Assembly (NCBI RefSeq): GCF_034190915.1
Contig: NW_026947485.1
Coordinates: 131,208,337 to 131,272,336, forward strand
Source of the DNA: Cavia porcellus
Lineage: Eukaryota; Chordata; Mammalia; Rodentia; Caviidae
DNA length: 64,000 nucleotides
Reading direction: 5' to 3'
Below are positions 21,811 through 32,929 of this stretch, piece by piece. How positions within the stretch are numbered: position 1 is the stretch's first letter; every line of letters starts with the position of its first letter. Both the position numbers and the translations under genes were made by a program. Under the pieces are notes generated by a model. The model was not told the origin of the DNA. It ran no database searches and saw only the letters and a list, made by a program, of their open reading frames with translations.

Positions 21811-24040
21811 ATTCAGCAAAAAAGATAGAAGCAAAATAAATAATCACTTTGAAACTTAATTATTTTAATGTGGGAAAAGTGGCATTTGTCCCTGCAGAAA
21901 GTATTGGCAATGTAAAAAATTGAATATCTGAAATCCTAAATCCAAAGGTCTGATGTAGCACATTTTATTTCAAAGAAATGCCACACAATTTCATCTATTT
22001 TGATATATATTTTGTCAAAGTTACTTTATCTGTTGCTGGTGTTTTAGAGGTGAGGCTAGGGAATACATACCTAATAGAAAAGGGAGAAATGTGCTTTTCT
22101 TCTAGTAGGTCAGAGACTTCTTTGGGAATAGGTGAGCAGTGTGGGGTAGGATGTAGTCAAACTGAGGTGTTCCTGCAAAGTCTAAGTCTTTCTAAAACAT
22201 GACTCCCAATCCTTATCGGAATATTATCATATTGTTAAGGACCTATCTCTGACATCATTTATGGCAAGGAACAAAACCGTAGGAGCAGTATGCACAGATA
22301 GTCACGACCATGCAGCTGCTCTGCAGAAATGTCCCTGTGCTGACCCCTTGAGTCACCTGCTCCGGAGCACAAAACTATGCTCTATTTTCTCTTCTGTTAG
22401 TTTGTCCCAGTGATGTTATTTCAATGACTTTATGTTGTAACTCATTTCAGAAACAAAATACAAAGAGGAACAAAAAAGGGCTTAATCTGAAGATGAAAGC
22501 AAATCACAAAGAGCACGGATGGAAACTAATGACCCCAACTATTCTCCTTTGGCTTCAATTTTCCTCCCTCCTGGTAGCTTTTATTTCTTTCCCTCAATGA
22601 TACTAATAGGTCCCTGCAATTTGTGTCTATCTTTGCCATATCTCTCTCTTATTTAATTGCTGCCTCTGAGTGTGCACTTTAAATAGCAGTGTTAGTATTC
22701 AAGAGAAATTTATTACTTAGCTCTGGAGGGCAAAAGCTGGCTGTGTATGTACATTTTCAGAGAATTCACTTAGAATTTACTCCTGGGGCATTGTTTGAAA
22801 TTTTGCCCAGAGCTATTCTGTTAGTTACAAAAGTAGGTATTGATTGACGTATGATTAGGGAAAGAGTTTCCTAATGTCAGGAATATTTTATTTTATTTTG
22901 AGAATAAGTTTCCTGGCAGTTTACTTATCTAAAGGATTTCTCCTTTAAAACACTGATTTTTATTTCTATGTAGAGCTGCAATTTTATACTACTATAACTG
23001 TAAAATTGCATGTCATCTTTCCTTTATTAGATATATTTGCTGATTGCTAAGTTTTCATCAGTCATTCTTAATTAGAATTTTAGATGGATTGAAAGTTGTA
23101 TTTCTTTTGCAAGCATCCAATGATTAAAAAACAAAAAAAGAATTTATTTTCCTACCACAGACAATGAGTCAGACTCCAGAGCAGAATAGGGATTATTGGT
23201 AGAAGGGTAGAAAGTAAAGAGAACTAAAATGTAAAAATCAGGCATGTATCAGAAAAAACTCCATCCAGGGCTATTGGGTTGAACTTTATTGATGCTTCTC
23301 TGGCCCAAATAAGTGCAGAAAACAGATTTTGCTTCGAAGTTTGGAATGTTGTGGCAACTGATATTTAAGTGAAGGAATGTTACAATTGGAATAGCTGACT
23401 TAAAACTCTTCCCAAAACTATCAATTTTATTTATTACATTTATTGAAGAAAAGAAAAAGTGACAAGAACAGGCATAGATCACTTATTTATTTGACAAGTT
23501 CCTCAGAGTTCCTTTCCTTGGTAGGGCAGCTATTAAGATGGATCTTATTATGCTCAGTGTGTGTGTTTGCTGGCTTCAAAATTGTTTACATATTTACGGG
23601 CAGGGGTGTAGTGAAAACACTTGGTCTAAAGGACGTTTATCTCTCTGTTCATGGCACCCCTGAAAGTTGCATTTTTGATGGATGATGGCCACAGTTGTTT
23701 TTAGGATTCCTGAATGAAGTCATGAAGTCTTAAAAATGTTGAAACCCAAAGTTGACTCATGTTACAGTTTTTGAATAACTGCTTTATAGAAAAGGGCCTT
23801 GTCTACTTTTTGAGTCTATGACTTTATTATCACAAGTCTGAAGCTTGTTTCCTGGAGATAATATTTATAAGCCCATATTAAGGCAGTACTTTAGTCAGAG
23901 TTATTTGAGTTCTGAGGAAATAGATCCACGTAGGTTAGTTTAGGGTTCCATGGCTTAACTCCAGAGTCTTGTGCTATGCTTTTGTGTTTGTTTTCTGCTG
24001 TGAAATGAAGACTTTAGGTCTCTGCTAAGTAGGGTTAATG
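21811..24040. other. No feature recognised (unique DNA)
   Basis: About 2.2 kb without a recognised repeat. The interval 22,240-22,470 is less AT-rich and looks unique; conservation cannot be judged from one sequence. Short open frames at 21,978-22,202, 23,249-23,482 and 23,443-23,685 show no domains. Confidence 0.5.
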
Positions 24041-24079
24041 TTTTGTTTGTTTGTTTGTTTGTTTTGTTTTGTTTTGTTT
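24041..24079. repeat. (TTTG)n/(TTTTG)n microsatellite
   Basis: TTTG units followed by TTTTG units. The overlapping plus-strand open frames starting at 24,038 and 24,043 begin inside this tract, so their Phe/Val/Cys-rich N-termini are artefacts. Confidence 0.9.
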
Positions 24080-24590
24080 CTGAGAGACTTGGGTATGCAC
24101 CTGAAGGGTGGGCTAGCCAAGAAAGGATGTGGGATCCAGTCCTTCTGGGCTATTATCGAGCAGTATCTACTCTTATCTCTCAGTTCCATTTCTCAGAACA
24201 GAGAGAACCTGGCTACAGTGATAGGGTTATCTGTGAGCACCTGGCTGTCAGTCCCTCTGGACCCTGGGCATCTAAAAGACCATCACCTGCTTGATGTGGC
24301 AGCAGAGCTTGTGAGCTTGCTGCCATGCTACTTGCATGTCCTGAGAGAAGGCGTGCAGTGGAGCTTGTATGGGTTAATCCTAGTGACGCATATTCAGCCA
24401 GTGTGACACATAGCAACTTGGACTTCCTTGTACATAATCCTTTGAACTCAGCATGAATTCCTGGACTAGTTAGTTGTGACCAGGGCATCAGTATGACAAC
24501 CAAAACCACAAAAATGAAGTGCTGTTTTTTTCTTGGGTGGGAGCTGTGACAAATAGTTCAGTCCTAGGAATTATTAAGCTCAGGTGGCAT
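24080..24590. other. Unique GC-richer segment, no gene supported
   Basis: A locally GC-richer block (24,100-24,480) with open frames on both strands (plus 24,038-24,406 and minus 24,213-24,509). Mutual overlap in opposite orientation and lack of any recognisable motif argue against coding. It may be an unassigned repeat. Confidence 0.4.
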
Positions 24591-24594
24591 TTAT

Positions 24595-24720
24595 TTTTAT
24601 GAAAGATATTCATGCATTCACTTATTCAGCAGTTCTGGATATCTGTTATGTATTGAATAGCATCATAACCAGTGGGGACACAAACATCAGAAAGGGATGA
24701 CATCCTCCTGCTTCTCAAAT
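24595..24720. repeat. Ancient mammalian repeat, same type as at 19,780
   Basis: Contains ATTCATGCATTCACTTATTC, CAGTTCTGGATATCTG, TTATGTATTGAATAGCATC, then GTGGGGACACAAACATC and ACATCCTCCTGCTTCTC, in the same order as the copies near 19,780 and 49,385. Confidence 0.45.
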
Positions 24721-26535
24721 AACTTCTGCTTATTTAAGCAGTTTATATGCTCCTTTTTCGCTTCCTAAAACATTGTTGAACTAAGAGTAGCTGTTTCATT
24801 TCTATGATAGAACATAGGCTATATATCATATGTATGATATAGTGTATGTATATATAATATAAATGTGTATTCCTTGTTATTTTCCTATTGTTATTATGGG
24901 GCCTGCGTGCTCTGTGATGTTCCTCACAGACAGAAGTAGGTGCCTGCACAGGGATGGGACACCAAGCATCCAGTACATGTTGATGGCTCAGGGGATGACG
25001 CTAGCAGATGACGGCTTTTTCCCATTCATGAGAAATGGTACAGGTCCACGTGCCTAATGTCATCTTCTTTTCCCCTGTGTATTCTCAGGACAGGAGCCCA
25101 GATGGCACCATGACTCACTGTGGGGCAGGAAAGGGACAACACAGCTGCATCTGAAGCGCTGTCAGAAAGGATGCACCAGGAGCAGTTATACAGATCTTTG
25201 CTGCCTCTGGATGACTTCTCCCTGTGCCAAGGTGAACATCTTGGTGAAGAGGGCAGTTCTAGGGCAAAAGCAGAGTTGATTTGTTGTGTTGTCTCAGTTT
25301 AGAAGGATTCTGGGGTCATGGCTTCATGCTTTCTATGGAAGTTCTAGAGTCATCTCAACCTTTCTCAGCCATGCCAGTGTGCATGTGCAAAGGGATTGCT
25401 ATAGCTCTGTTGGGTTCTGATGACATGTGCTGTACACTACATGCAGGAATGACTCCAGCAGGTTTTGAAAAAGTAAGTTTATCACCCAGGACATTAGATT
25501 CTATTTCATCACGAAAGGCTATCTTGGTATGATAGAAAGAATAAAAAGTGAGGTTTCTGAATCTACTATTGATGTTGACCTCAGTTGCTAAAATAGACTT
25601 GGGGATCTCTTTGCATTCATAACCACACAAGGATAGTGACTGGGAGAGATGCTTTCTCCAGACTTTCTTCGAAGAACCTCACTGCTTACCCTGTAGGTTA
25701 ACATTCTGCAAAGCAACTCTCTCCATATATTGTCATTGATTCATGGAGGACTACTAAGTGATAAGACTACTTTTCTTTTGGTCACTTATTTGCCCACTTG
25801 TCCTTTATAATTCTTAATTCAATTACTTAACCTGTGTATAGAATGATGCAAGTCACCCAGAAAAATATAGTGGTTCCAAGGTGCACATACCACATCCTCT
25901 GATGTGCATGCAATCAAACATAATGCCAAACACATGCGATCAAATCCCTATAAAGCAGTGCAAAAGAAATTGTCACAGCCTACAGAATGTGACTATTCAG
26001 CTGGGGGATTCCACTCATTAGTGGCTGGCTCAGTGTGAACCAGCTTGTAAGTGTGCAGTGTCAGGCTGTATGGTGGGCAATAGCCTAGAAGCATGTTTTT
26101 CTTTTAAACATAAATCTCATGTTACTTTGTTTTTTATGGACTTCACTTAACACTCTGGAAGCAAAGGCCAGGCGCCATGGTTGCTACTCTTTTGGAGTTT
26201 ACCTTCAAGGTCTATGAGTGTGTATTCAGTGTGTTCTGCAGGCCATCTGAAAATCGGAGTAGTCCCCTGAGTCTGGTCCTTTAAGAATTTCAGAGGGAGA
26301 TCTAAGGCCTCTCTTTCAAGCAGTGTTTATTGATTGATGATGTTTTAACATTTGATGGAACGTTTTCACAACTTTTATTATGTATTGCCTTTATTTTGAA
26401 AGATTGTATGACCATATTTTGTCAAAGTCAAGATGCACTTCTTCTTGCATTTTAAATTCTTTGAAATTGGAATGTGTTTTACAGTGAAGGGTATGTTATA
26501 CTTTAGTTGACAGAATTTCTCCTCTATTTCTGCAA
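24721..26535. other. No feature recognised (unique DNA)
   Basis: An AT dinucleotide-rich patch lies at 24,820-24,870. The remainder is unique-looking with scattered short frames on both strands (24,863-25,630), none recognisable. Confidence 0.5.
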
Positions 26536-26551
26536 TTTTTTTTTTTTTTTT
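26536..26551. repeat. Poly(T) tract, 16 nt
   Basis: A T-run that could be the antisense A-tail of the minus-strand composite SINE to the right, separated from it by the simple repeat at 26,643. Confidence 0.7.
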
Positions 26552-26639
26552 GGTAGAGGCACATGCCACCACCTGGTGAATGCTGGAGAGTGTCCATTTT
26601 CCTGGGGGACAGTACATGAAACCAGAGAAATTTATCTGC

Positions 26640-26642
<3 letters not shown>

Positions 26643-26682
<40 letters not shown>

Positions 26683-26704
26683 TGTCTGTCTGTCTGTCTG
26701 TCTG
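26643..26704. repeat. (TG)n followed by (TCTG)n microsatellite
   Basis: About 19 TG units (26,643-26,680) then six TCTG units (26,681-26,704). Open frames crossing it translate as Cys-Val repeats and are artefacts. It abuts the SINE that begins near 26,709. Confidence 0.95.
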
Positions 26705-26708
26705 TGTG

Positions 26709-26886
26709 TCCTGGGGATTGAATCCAGGGCTTTCACAAAGAACTACATCCCCAGTCCTTTTTTTTCATTTCAAGACAGTGTCACACTAACCCACTAAGTT
26801 GCCCGAGCTGGGTTAGAATTCGTGGTCTTCCTGCATTAGCTTCCCAGAGTGCTAGGATTATCGGATTGTACACCATATTCAGCTAA
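26709..26886 (-). mobile_element. B1-ID composite SINE
   Basis: Read on the minus strand, a B1 (7SL-derived) half at 26,790-26,886 is followed by an ID/tRNA-derived half at 26,709-26,758, with pol III-type words GGGGATGTAGTTC and GGATTCAATCCCC. A T-rich/poly(A) linker lies between (26,757-26,766). Dimeric B1-ID elements are known from non-muroid rodents. The ID-half terminus abuts the TG/TCTG microsatellite, which may have grown from the tail. Confidence 0.8.
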
Positions 26887-28100
26887 CAAGTTATATCTTG
26901 AAATATTATTGTTTCCTCCCCAATAGCAAGGATAAATATAGTATAAAATTGCTTCACAAATATGGGCTGTTTCTTAATAAGTTCATGTAATATCAGTGAG
27001 AGTTGTGAAGTGTTCTTTTAGTGTTCATAGTATATATTCTTGCACTAGGTACTATGGTCACATTTTAAAAGTATATCTGTTAAAAAGACACTTCTATAGG
27101 ATGAGCTAAATGACTACAAGCTGTATCATATATATTATTTGTATGACCATATGAATTCATATATAAATTCTGAGTTCACATAGGAATATATATATGAAGT
27201 CTGAGTTCATGTATGAACAAGAGTAATAAATAATCACTTCTGAGTGACACAAGGTTACTTTGAACTAGAAAAAATTAACAGAAGGTATGGGGAGTATAGC
27301 TGGCCTTTGAAAGTTATGAGGGAATTTATGTTTTGCTTCCTAAATTTATTTGAGCATTTATCTTCAGTAGACACAGCCCTAGATAAATTTGAAGTGGATG
27401 TATATTTTTAGACTCAGATCATGCATTTGAAAATACAGCATATATTTATGAGATTGGCTCTTGAACTAAGAACCAGCTAAAATTTTTGCCTTTCTGGGAA
27501 TTCTGAGCACTTCCACTCAATTTGTGTGTCAAAGAAGACAGCAGACACTGAGTCATGATTGAGATCCACCAGGCTGACTAAAGTCCAGGGAGAGCTCCAG
27601 GGGACTTGCTTTCTGGAACCTGAGTGTAATCTCTGATTCTCAGAGCACACTTGAACTGGGTACCATGTCCGGACAGTTCTCAACCAAAGCAAGTTGAGAG
27701 TGTGCCACCCTGGTTTATTTAGTAGCTCAATTTGAGGTCTTCTGGATGAACAAGCAGCAGTTTTGAAGGATAGTATGGATTCCCTTGTGGCTGTGCCACT
27801 TCCATTCCAAATTTCAGTGAGCCCTGTCCTTCTTGAGAGCAGAATTTGGAAGCTGCCTGTGGAACTTGTCCGAGGGTGAGCTTCCATTCTGCAGTGGGCC
27901 TGGTTCCCCCTTTCTCCTCTCTTGCATTTCCTTCCTCATTTCTTCTAACACATTAGAGCCAAATTTGAACATTTCAGAGAAATTGTATCAATGAACTTAG
28001 ATGTTATTTCTTTACATTTGTGAACGAATATGAAACTTGTGAATTGAGCAACCTATTGCACTGTCATAACTACCATGACTGTTATTTTTTAAAGTTTCTG
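26887..28100. other. No feature recognised
   Basis: An ATATATGAATTCAT-type AT-rich patch lies at 27,125-27,200. The GC-richer block 27,480-27,900 holds a 136-codon minus-strand open frame (27,477-27,887) with no recognised family; it may be an unassigned old repeat. Confidence 0.45.
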
Positions 28101-28102
28101 CT

Positions 28103-28277
28103 TGTGCTGGGTATGGTAGTGCACTCCTGTAATCCCAGCACTTGGGAGGCTGAGGCAGGAGAATCATTTACAAGTTCATGACCAGCCTGGGCTACAAAGT
28201 GAGCCCAAGGGCAGCCTAAACTACATAATGAGACTCAGTCTTAAACAAAACAAAACAAAACAAAACAAAACAAAAAA
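28103..28277 (+). mobile_element. B1 SINE with (CAAAA)n tail
   Basis: 7SL-derived B1 monomer: GCTGGGTATGGTAGTGCACT, CCTGTAATCCCAGCACTTGG (B1 A-box region), GAGGCTGAGGCAGGAGAATC, ACCAGCCTGGGCTACAAAGT, then an AAACAAAACAAAAC tail. Flanks AAAGTTTCTG (28,091-28,100) and AAAGTTTTTG (28,275-28,284) are an imperfect target duplication. It is close to consensus and therefore probably young relative to the MIRs. Confidence 0.93.
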
Positions 28278-28419
28278 GTTTTTGTCTATGATCAGTCTAT
28301 CTTTGGTCCCAATAACAAAAAGGGATGTGTAAATATATTTCATAAGTCTTCCCTTTTTAACAGTTTGTCTCAGTCTTCGGGCCCCAGCCATGCCTTCTTC
28401 CATCCCTCCCATGTGCTAG

Positions 28420-28563
28420 GGGAGCAGTTTCAACCCGGCTGCACGTTAGACTCTTTTACAAAATACTGGTGTCTGGGTCACACTCACAGAGATTGGATCA
28501 AAGAGTGAGGTAGTTTAAAATAACTTCCCAGGTGAGTGGAGAGAACCTTGAGAACCATTGTGT
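28420..28563 (+). mobile_element. MER5-type hAT MITE
   Basis: Layout: AGCAGTTTCAACCCGGCTGC, CACGTTAGACTCTTTTACAA, TGGTGTCTGGGTCACACTCA, ATAACTTCCCAGGTGAGTGG, CTTGAGAACCATTGTG. The ends CAGTTTCAA and TTGAGAACCATTG approximate the MER5A inverted termini. Confidence 0.75.
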
Positions 28564-29820
28564 TGGCATTGGAAAATGCTCAGAACCATTGGAAATCTTC
28601 AGATCCAGACCTCTAGTCTGGCCCCGTCTAGTGAACCCTGAGGTAGAGTTCCTCTAGCAGCATTTGGAACAAAGACTGCCTATGCATACCCAGAACATTC
28701 CTGGCCTGTAATGTTGAATTTATCCTAGATTAAGGATTTCAAAGTTTTGGTTTGTTTTCTGCCCTCTGTTTCAGATAACATAAAGCTATCTAGGTAGCTA
28801 GCATAAAGCAACTTAGGAAAGTTCGAAAAGATCATCCTTTCTTTAAGAGATTTAGTGCAAAATTTGCAAAATTGTCAGAATAAATATGTATGCAAACCTA
28901 TAATGAGAACATCATAAAAGGTGCCTCATGGACTTGTGCGGTGCCTTCTGTGCCCATCGTGTTCTTGTTTTTCCGGCTTAAACAAGTCCCAGCCTGAACC
29001 AGTGACCTGGAGACTGGAAGCCTCAGATGACAATTGTTGGCAGGCTGGCCTAGGCCTAGCAATTAAGATAAAAGGCAACTTTGGAGTCGGAGATGATGGG
29101 TTAGATGTTCTCAAAAGGCTTCCTGCCTCATGGCTCTGCCATGTTGCTTAATTTAGCCCTGGTTGCTAGGGAAATGTATTCAAAGTTGACCAAGTCAGTG
29201 TCTAGAAGCTATGAATGACTAATAAATAAAACTCATAGGAAATAGGCCTTTCCTTGACAACCTTGGATGGCTTTATTTGCTTACACAGAGCAAGAGGCTG
29301 ACGGAAACTGCCCAGCTTTAGCAAAATTGCTGAGTAGGCTGAGTTTCTTTTATTTTTAAGATTCCCTAGCATCTTCTTTAAAAGTCCATTTCTTTCTGGC
29401 AGCAGACACTAAGAAGAAGCATGCATGTCATACGTGGGATATTCTGGATTTAGTCCAGTATCTTGCTGCCAGGCTAGTGGGCCCTACAGATGATTTCTTT
29501 GTCTTCACTATAAGCAAGCTCAGTGGGAAAGGGGCACCGTCCCAGAATCATGAAGGAAATGCTGTATCATACATGTTGTTAAATTGTATACAGCAAGTGG
29601 GACCAGCTGTGTACAACAGGCATCCCAAGAAGGAACTTGAGATGTGGTTGATGAAACCAAGGAACTGAATTTTTAATTTTAAATACTTTCACTTAAATTT
29701 AAATATCTATACATGGCTATGGCCACTACAATGCACAAGTCTGAAAGATAGGTCTCCAGGGTGTGTGTGTGTGTGGGGGGGACTCAGCTTGTTATACCCC
29801 TCCAATTGTCAACATTGTTC
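28564..29820. other. No feature recognised
   Basis: Unique-looking. It contains a short (GT)n-G run at 29,759-29,781. Opposed open frames at 28,921-29,151 and 28,926-29,114 are chance. Confidence 0.5.
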
Positions 29821-29824
29821 TTTT

Positions 29825-29985
29825 GTCATATTTAACCTTCACAGAACTTTTTGAGGTAAGCTTTATTATTTCCATTTTATGGATAGAAATTAGCTGAAAC
29901 TCAGAGAGTCAATTGCCCAAGGTCTTATGACTAATAAATGATCAAATTGGCCTTCAGACTTAGGTCTTCTTTATTCTTACAGCCT
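29825..29985 (-). mobile_element. MIR SINE
   Basis: Antisense MIR core: TTTATTATTTCCATTTTATG, GATAGAAATTAGCTGAAACT, CAGAGAGTCAATTGCCCAAG, GTCTTATGACTAATAAATGA, then TTCAGACTTAGGTCTTC. Well ordered. Confidence 0.85.
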
Positions 29986-30625
29986 GCACTTGAAGATTCC
30001 TTGAGCAGGAAGTCTAGACTGAAGAATTAAAGCTAAATAATGATAACAACAGTAACATGTATTATCACACTCCCATGAAATTTCACTTTGTAAAAGTAAA
30101 GCTTTCACAGAGAAGCCAGTGAGAAAAATGTGTGGGGAGCTGGGGTTGGTGCGTAGCAGGCAGGAGGAAGTCAGTGTGAGGGTAAACAGGCACACAGAAG
30201 CCTCTGTCACAGTGAAAACACGTTGTCCTCATCATGATTTCACATACCCAGAGTCAGGAATCTGTCTTTACTACTTCAGTTCTTCATTGTATTGAAACTA
30301 GGTTTTGTAGACCAGGCTGAAGCTCCCTCATTCGTAGCTGCTTAGAGCTGAGCAGAGGCACGTCTGGGAGTTGTCAGTCTCTTCTCATCAGAGCTAAGTT
30401 CTGGCCAAGGACAGCCTGTCCTGCTCCACCTGTTCTCTCCCCTTTGCCACTCTTCCTCCTTCGTACCTAAAAAAGGTTAGAGCCTACATTTGTTGTGTTT
30501 TTTCCTTTCACTTGCATCTTGCCTTATTGTGGATGATTCTTTCTCACATCCAGTCACTATGTATTTATCCTCCAAATGGTGGGTGTCAGTTCTGTTAAAA
30601 TTAACTGGTGCACCTTTAAAAATAC
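29986..30625. other. No feature recognised
   Basis: Unique-looking sequence between a MIR and a composite SINE. No gene is supported. Confidence 0.5.
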
Positions 30626-30626
30626 A

Positions 30627-30784
30627 GCTGCCTGCGGGTGACTGAAGCAGAAGGATCACAAATTTGGGCCCAGCCTGGGGACAGTAGCAACTTAGTGAGA
30701 CCTTGTATCAAAATAAAAAATGAAATTTTAAAAAGACTGAGGATGTCATTCAGTGCAAAGATCCTGTTTCAACCTCCAGTACCA
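30627..30784 (+). mobile_element. B1-ID composite SINE, B1 half 5'-truncated
   Basis: Plus strand: B1 part (GACTGAAGCAGAAGGATCAC, GCCCAGCCTGGGGACAGTAG, TTAGTGAGACCTTGTATCAA), an A-rich linker, then an ID part (GACTGAGGATGTCATTCAG, CTGTTTCAACCTCCAGTACC). It has the same architecture as the minus-strand copy at 26,709. The tail passes directly into a triplet-like microsatellite. Confidence 0.8.
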
Positions 30785-30862
30785 CCAAAATGCTGCCACT
30801 ACTCCTACTCCTACTGCTATTGATGATGATAATGGTGATGATGAGACTGATGGTGATTTTGC
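30785..30862. repeat. Imperfect (CTACTC/ATGATG) triplet-rich tract
   Basis: CACTACTCCTACTCCTACTG followed by GATGATGATAATGGTGATGA. It lies at the 3' end of the composite SINE. Open frames through it (30,750-31,001 minus and 30,790-31,050 plus) are low-complexity. Confidence 0.75.
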
Positions 30863-30865
30863 TAA

Positions 30866-32080
30866 AATTAAGTAGAATTAAAATACAGCTACCAGGGTCC
30901 TCACCAAACAAACTAAGTTGGAAGTTCAGAGAGTGGTGTCTAGACATGAGTTTCCTTTCACATTTGGCCAGTTTTGACATGCAAGCCAGGCTGAGAATCA
31001 TGGTCTTTGTTACGTGTATTTCAGAGTTCTGCTGCTCCCAGAATTATTAATGCCAGGGCATCAGGTAGGTGGATTTGTGGTTGGAGGAAGGTGGATGTTG
31101 TGGGAAGGAGATGACAAGCAGCTAGACAAGTGTCTCAGGGAAACTGAAAGTGAAGAACACAAAACAAATGTGGCAGGGACCCCCTCCAGTGTGTCAAGTC
31201 ATTAGGAAGGAATGGAGCTGGATAAACACTGGTAAAAGAGAGTTTCAGGGTGAATAATTAACAACCATTTGTTAAAGGGCTTGCATCAGCTCCTGCTATA
31301 GTAGCACAAAGATAAGATGGGTCCTTGCATGGAAAATATTTGTAAAGGGGGGAGAGAGAGAGAGAGAGGCTTTTAAACTTGGTTGACTAAGGGAAGAGAA
31401 CAGCCTTATTTTATATGTACTATTTTCCATTTATTATTCATCACAACTAGCTTTCATAAACTTCATTAAACATGTGTTGGATTATCTTTGTTGTAAATTG
31501 AATTAAAGTATAATAATATACTCTTGTTTATATCTTCTTAGTTTTTAATGTGGTCTGTTTATGCACAATTTAAGCCAATTGGAGAGCACCTTCATGCAAT
31601 ATTCACCTGTAACTTTTCTCATAGGGATTATGTGTGAAGTAAACATTTACAGTAGTTTTTGTCGAAAGACCTGGTCTAAACTGTGCGGGGCAAGTCTACT
31701 CACCTTCTCTAATATTCCTTTCATCAACCTGCTCCTTCAACTGCCTCATACCTAACATACCTTTCTATTTATAACCATAGCCTACACCAAAACATAGTCT
31801 GTGCTTTGATGGGAAAATTACAGAAGAACCCTTTCCTAAGTAGTCAAGGTTACAGGCTGGCTATGCCTATGGGAACAGCCCTGTCACCTTCTCTCCCCTG
31901 GAGGCAGCATCAAGTATATCTCCATGGCTTTGTGCCTGGTCATTCTTGACTTTGGCATCAGCATTCCTGTGAAAACTGTCCTTTATCTTGTGTATAGTGC
32001 TCCAGGTGGGGGGCCTCTCATGGGAGAAGAGGAAATGTGGAGGATGAACCCTTCTGTCCCCTGGCCCTTGACTTTTTCTC
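30866..32080. other. No feature recognised
   Basis: Unique-looking. It contains a (GA)n run at 31,351-31,369. No domain-bearing open frames. Confidence 0.5.
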
Positions 32081-32084
32081 TCTT

Positions 32085-32560
32085 CTAGAATAAATACATA
32101 AGCATGGCATTAAATGAGTTTCACATGTTTTTATACTCCATATAAATGGAATCATTCACGTGTGTCCTTTTATGTCTGGCTTTTCACTTGATGTTGTTGG
32201 TTAGATCCATTAATGTGTGTAATTGTAGATGGTTTACACTCATAGTTATATTTATTGTATGACCATACTGCAAACTCATTCAACTGGTGAGGGGCATTTG
32301 GGTAGTTTTTAGTTTGATGCTATTAAAATGTTATGAACATTCTGATATAAAGATTCAAGTGAATATATATTTGACTTTCTGCTAGTTAAAGGCCTAAAAG
32401 TAGAGTTCTCAAGTAGTAGGGTATATATGAATTCGTTTTAGAATAGATACTGCTAAGTGAAGTTTTCAGGTAGTTGTACGGAGTCTCCTGTCCCACCAGC
32501 AGTACACAAGAGTTCAGGGGCCTCCACTTAACCTTTTACATCTTTTTCCTTTCAGTGTAC
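32085..32560 (-). mobile_element. Old L1 (L1M-type) 3' end, antisense
   Basis: Antisense L1M-like words: TGGAATCATTCACGTGTG, TGTCTGGCTTTTCACTTGAT, CATTCAACTGGTGAGGGGC, ATTTGGGTAGTTTTTAGTTT, ATGAACATTCTGATATAAAG, then CCACCAGCAGTACACAAGAG. It is more diverged than the L1 copies in the first 19 kb, implying an older subfamily. The retrovirus begins within a few tens of bases to the right. Confidence 0.75.
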
Positions 32561-32578
32561 TGTTCTACGTGTATATAC

Positions 32579-32882
32579 TGAAAGGGTTTTGCCCCAGATG
32601 GGACACTGTAGCTGATGAGAACCAAGGGGCTCTATCTTGAGGTAACCTTTCCCGCCCCTAGGCAATTTACCTGTGGTGCCAAATGAATATCAATGGGCTA
32701 TCAGTGTATCAGTAATGCCCCTTAGGCACCACCCCAAACCTAAGCTACATGTATGCCCCACACCACGTGTCTGGCCGAGAGAATGCCAGACCCTGGAGGT
32801 CATGCATTCTCTTTTCACATTCTTAAAATAAGGAATTTTATTTTATACTTCTTATCTTTTAGCCACGCCGAAAATTCTATCA
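32579..32882 (+). repeat. 5' LTR of the endogenous retrovirus
   Basis: About 304 bp from TGAAAGGGTTTTGCC to AAAATTCTATCA, with TG...CA ends. By hand alignment it differs from the 3' LTR by roughly 20 substitutions plus indels (about 6-7%), including about 10-12 bp missing near 32,620. The polyadenylation signal position reads AATAAG (32,827-32,832), so the canonical hexamer is lost in this copy. Confidence 0.92.
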
Positions 32883-32884
32883 GA

Positions 32885-32902
32885 TGGTTCCCTGACCAGG
32901 AA
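32885..32902 (+). promoter_or_regulatory. tRNA-Glu primer-binding site
   Basis: TGGTTCCCTGACCAGGAA starts two bases after the 5' LTR. It is complementary to the 3' 18 nt of mammalian tRNA-Glu including the CCA end, with one mismatch by my reading of that tRNA. This is where minus-strand DNA synthesis would have been primed. Confidence 0.85.
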
Positions 32903-32920
32903 CAGCAGAGGAAGAGACTG

Positions 32921-32929
32921 CTGGTGAGT
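32921..32929 (+). promoter_or_regulatory. Possible retroviral splice donor
   Basis: CTGGTGAGT matches the vertebrate 5' splice consensus and lies 19 bases downstream of the primer-binding site, where leader splice donors of simple retroviruses are found. Function is inferred from position only. Confidence 0.4.

Noticed and set aside
24038..24406. 122-codon plus-strand frame as a small protein gene
   Set aside because: Its N-terminus is translated from the (TTTG)n repeat, another frame overlaps it on the same strand and a third on the opposite strand. No domain or splice context is seen.
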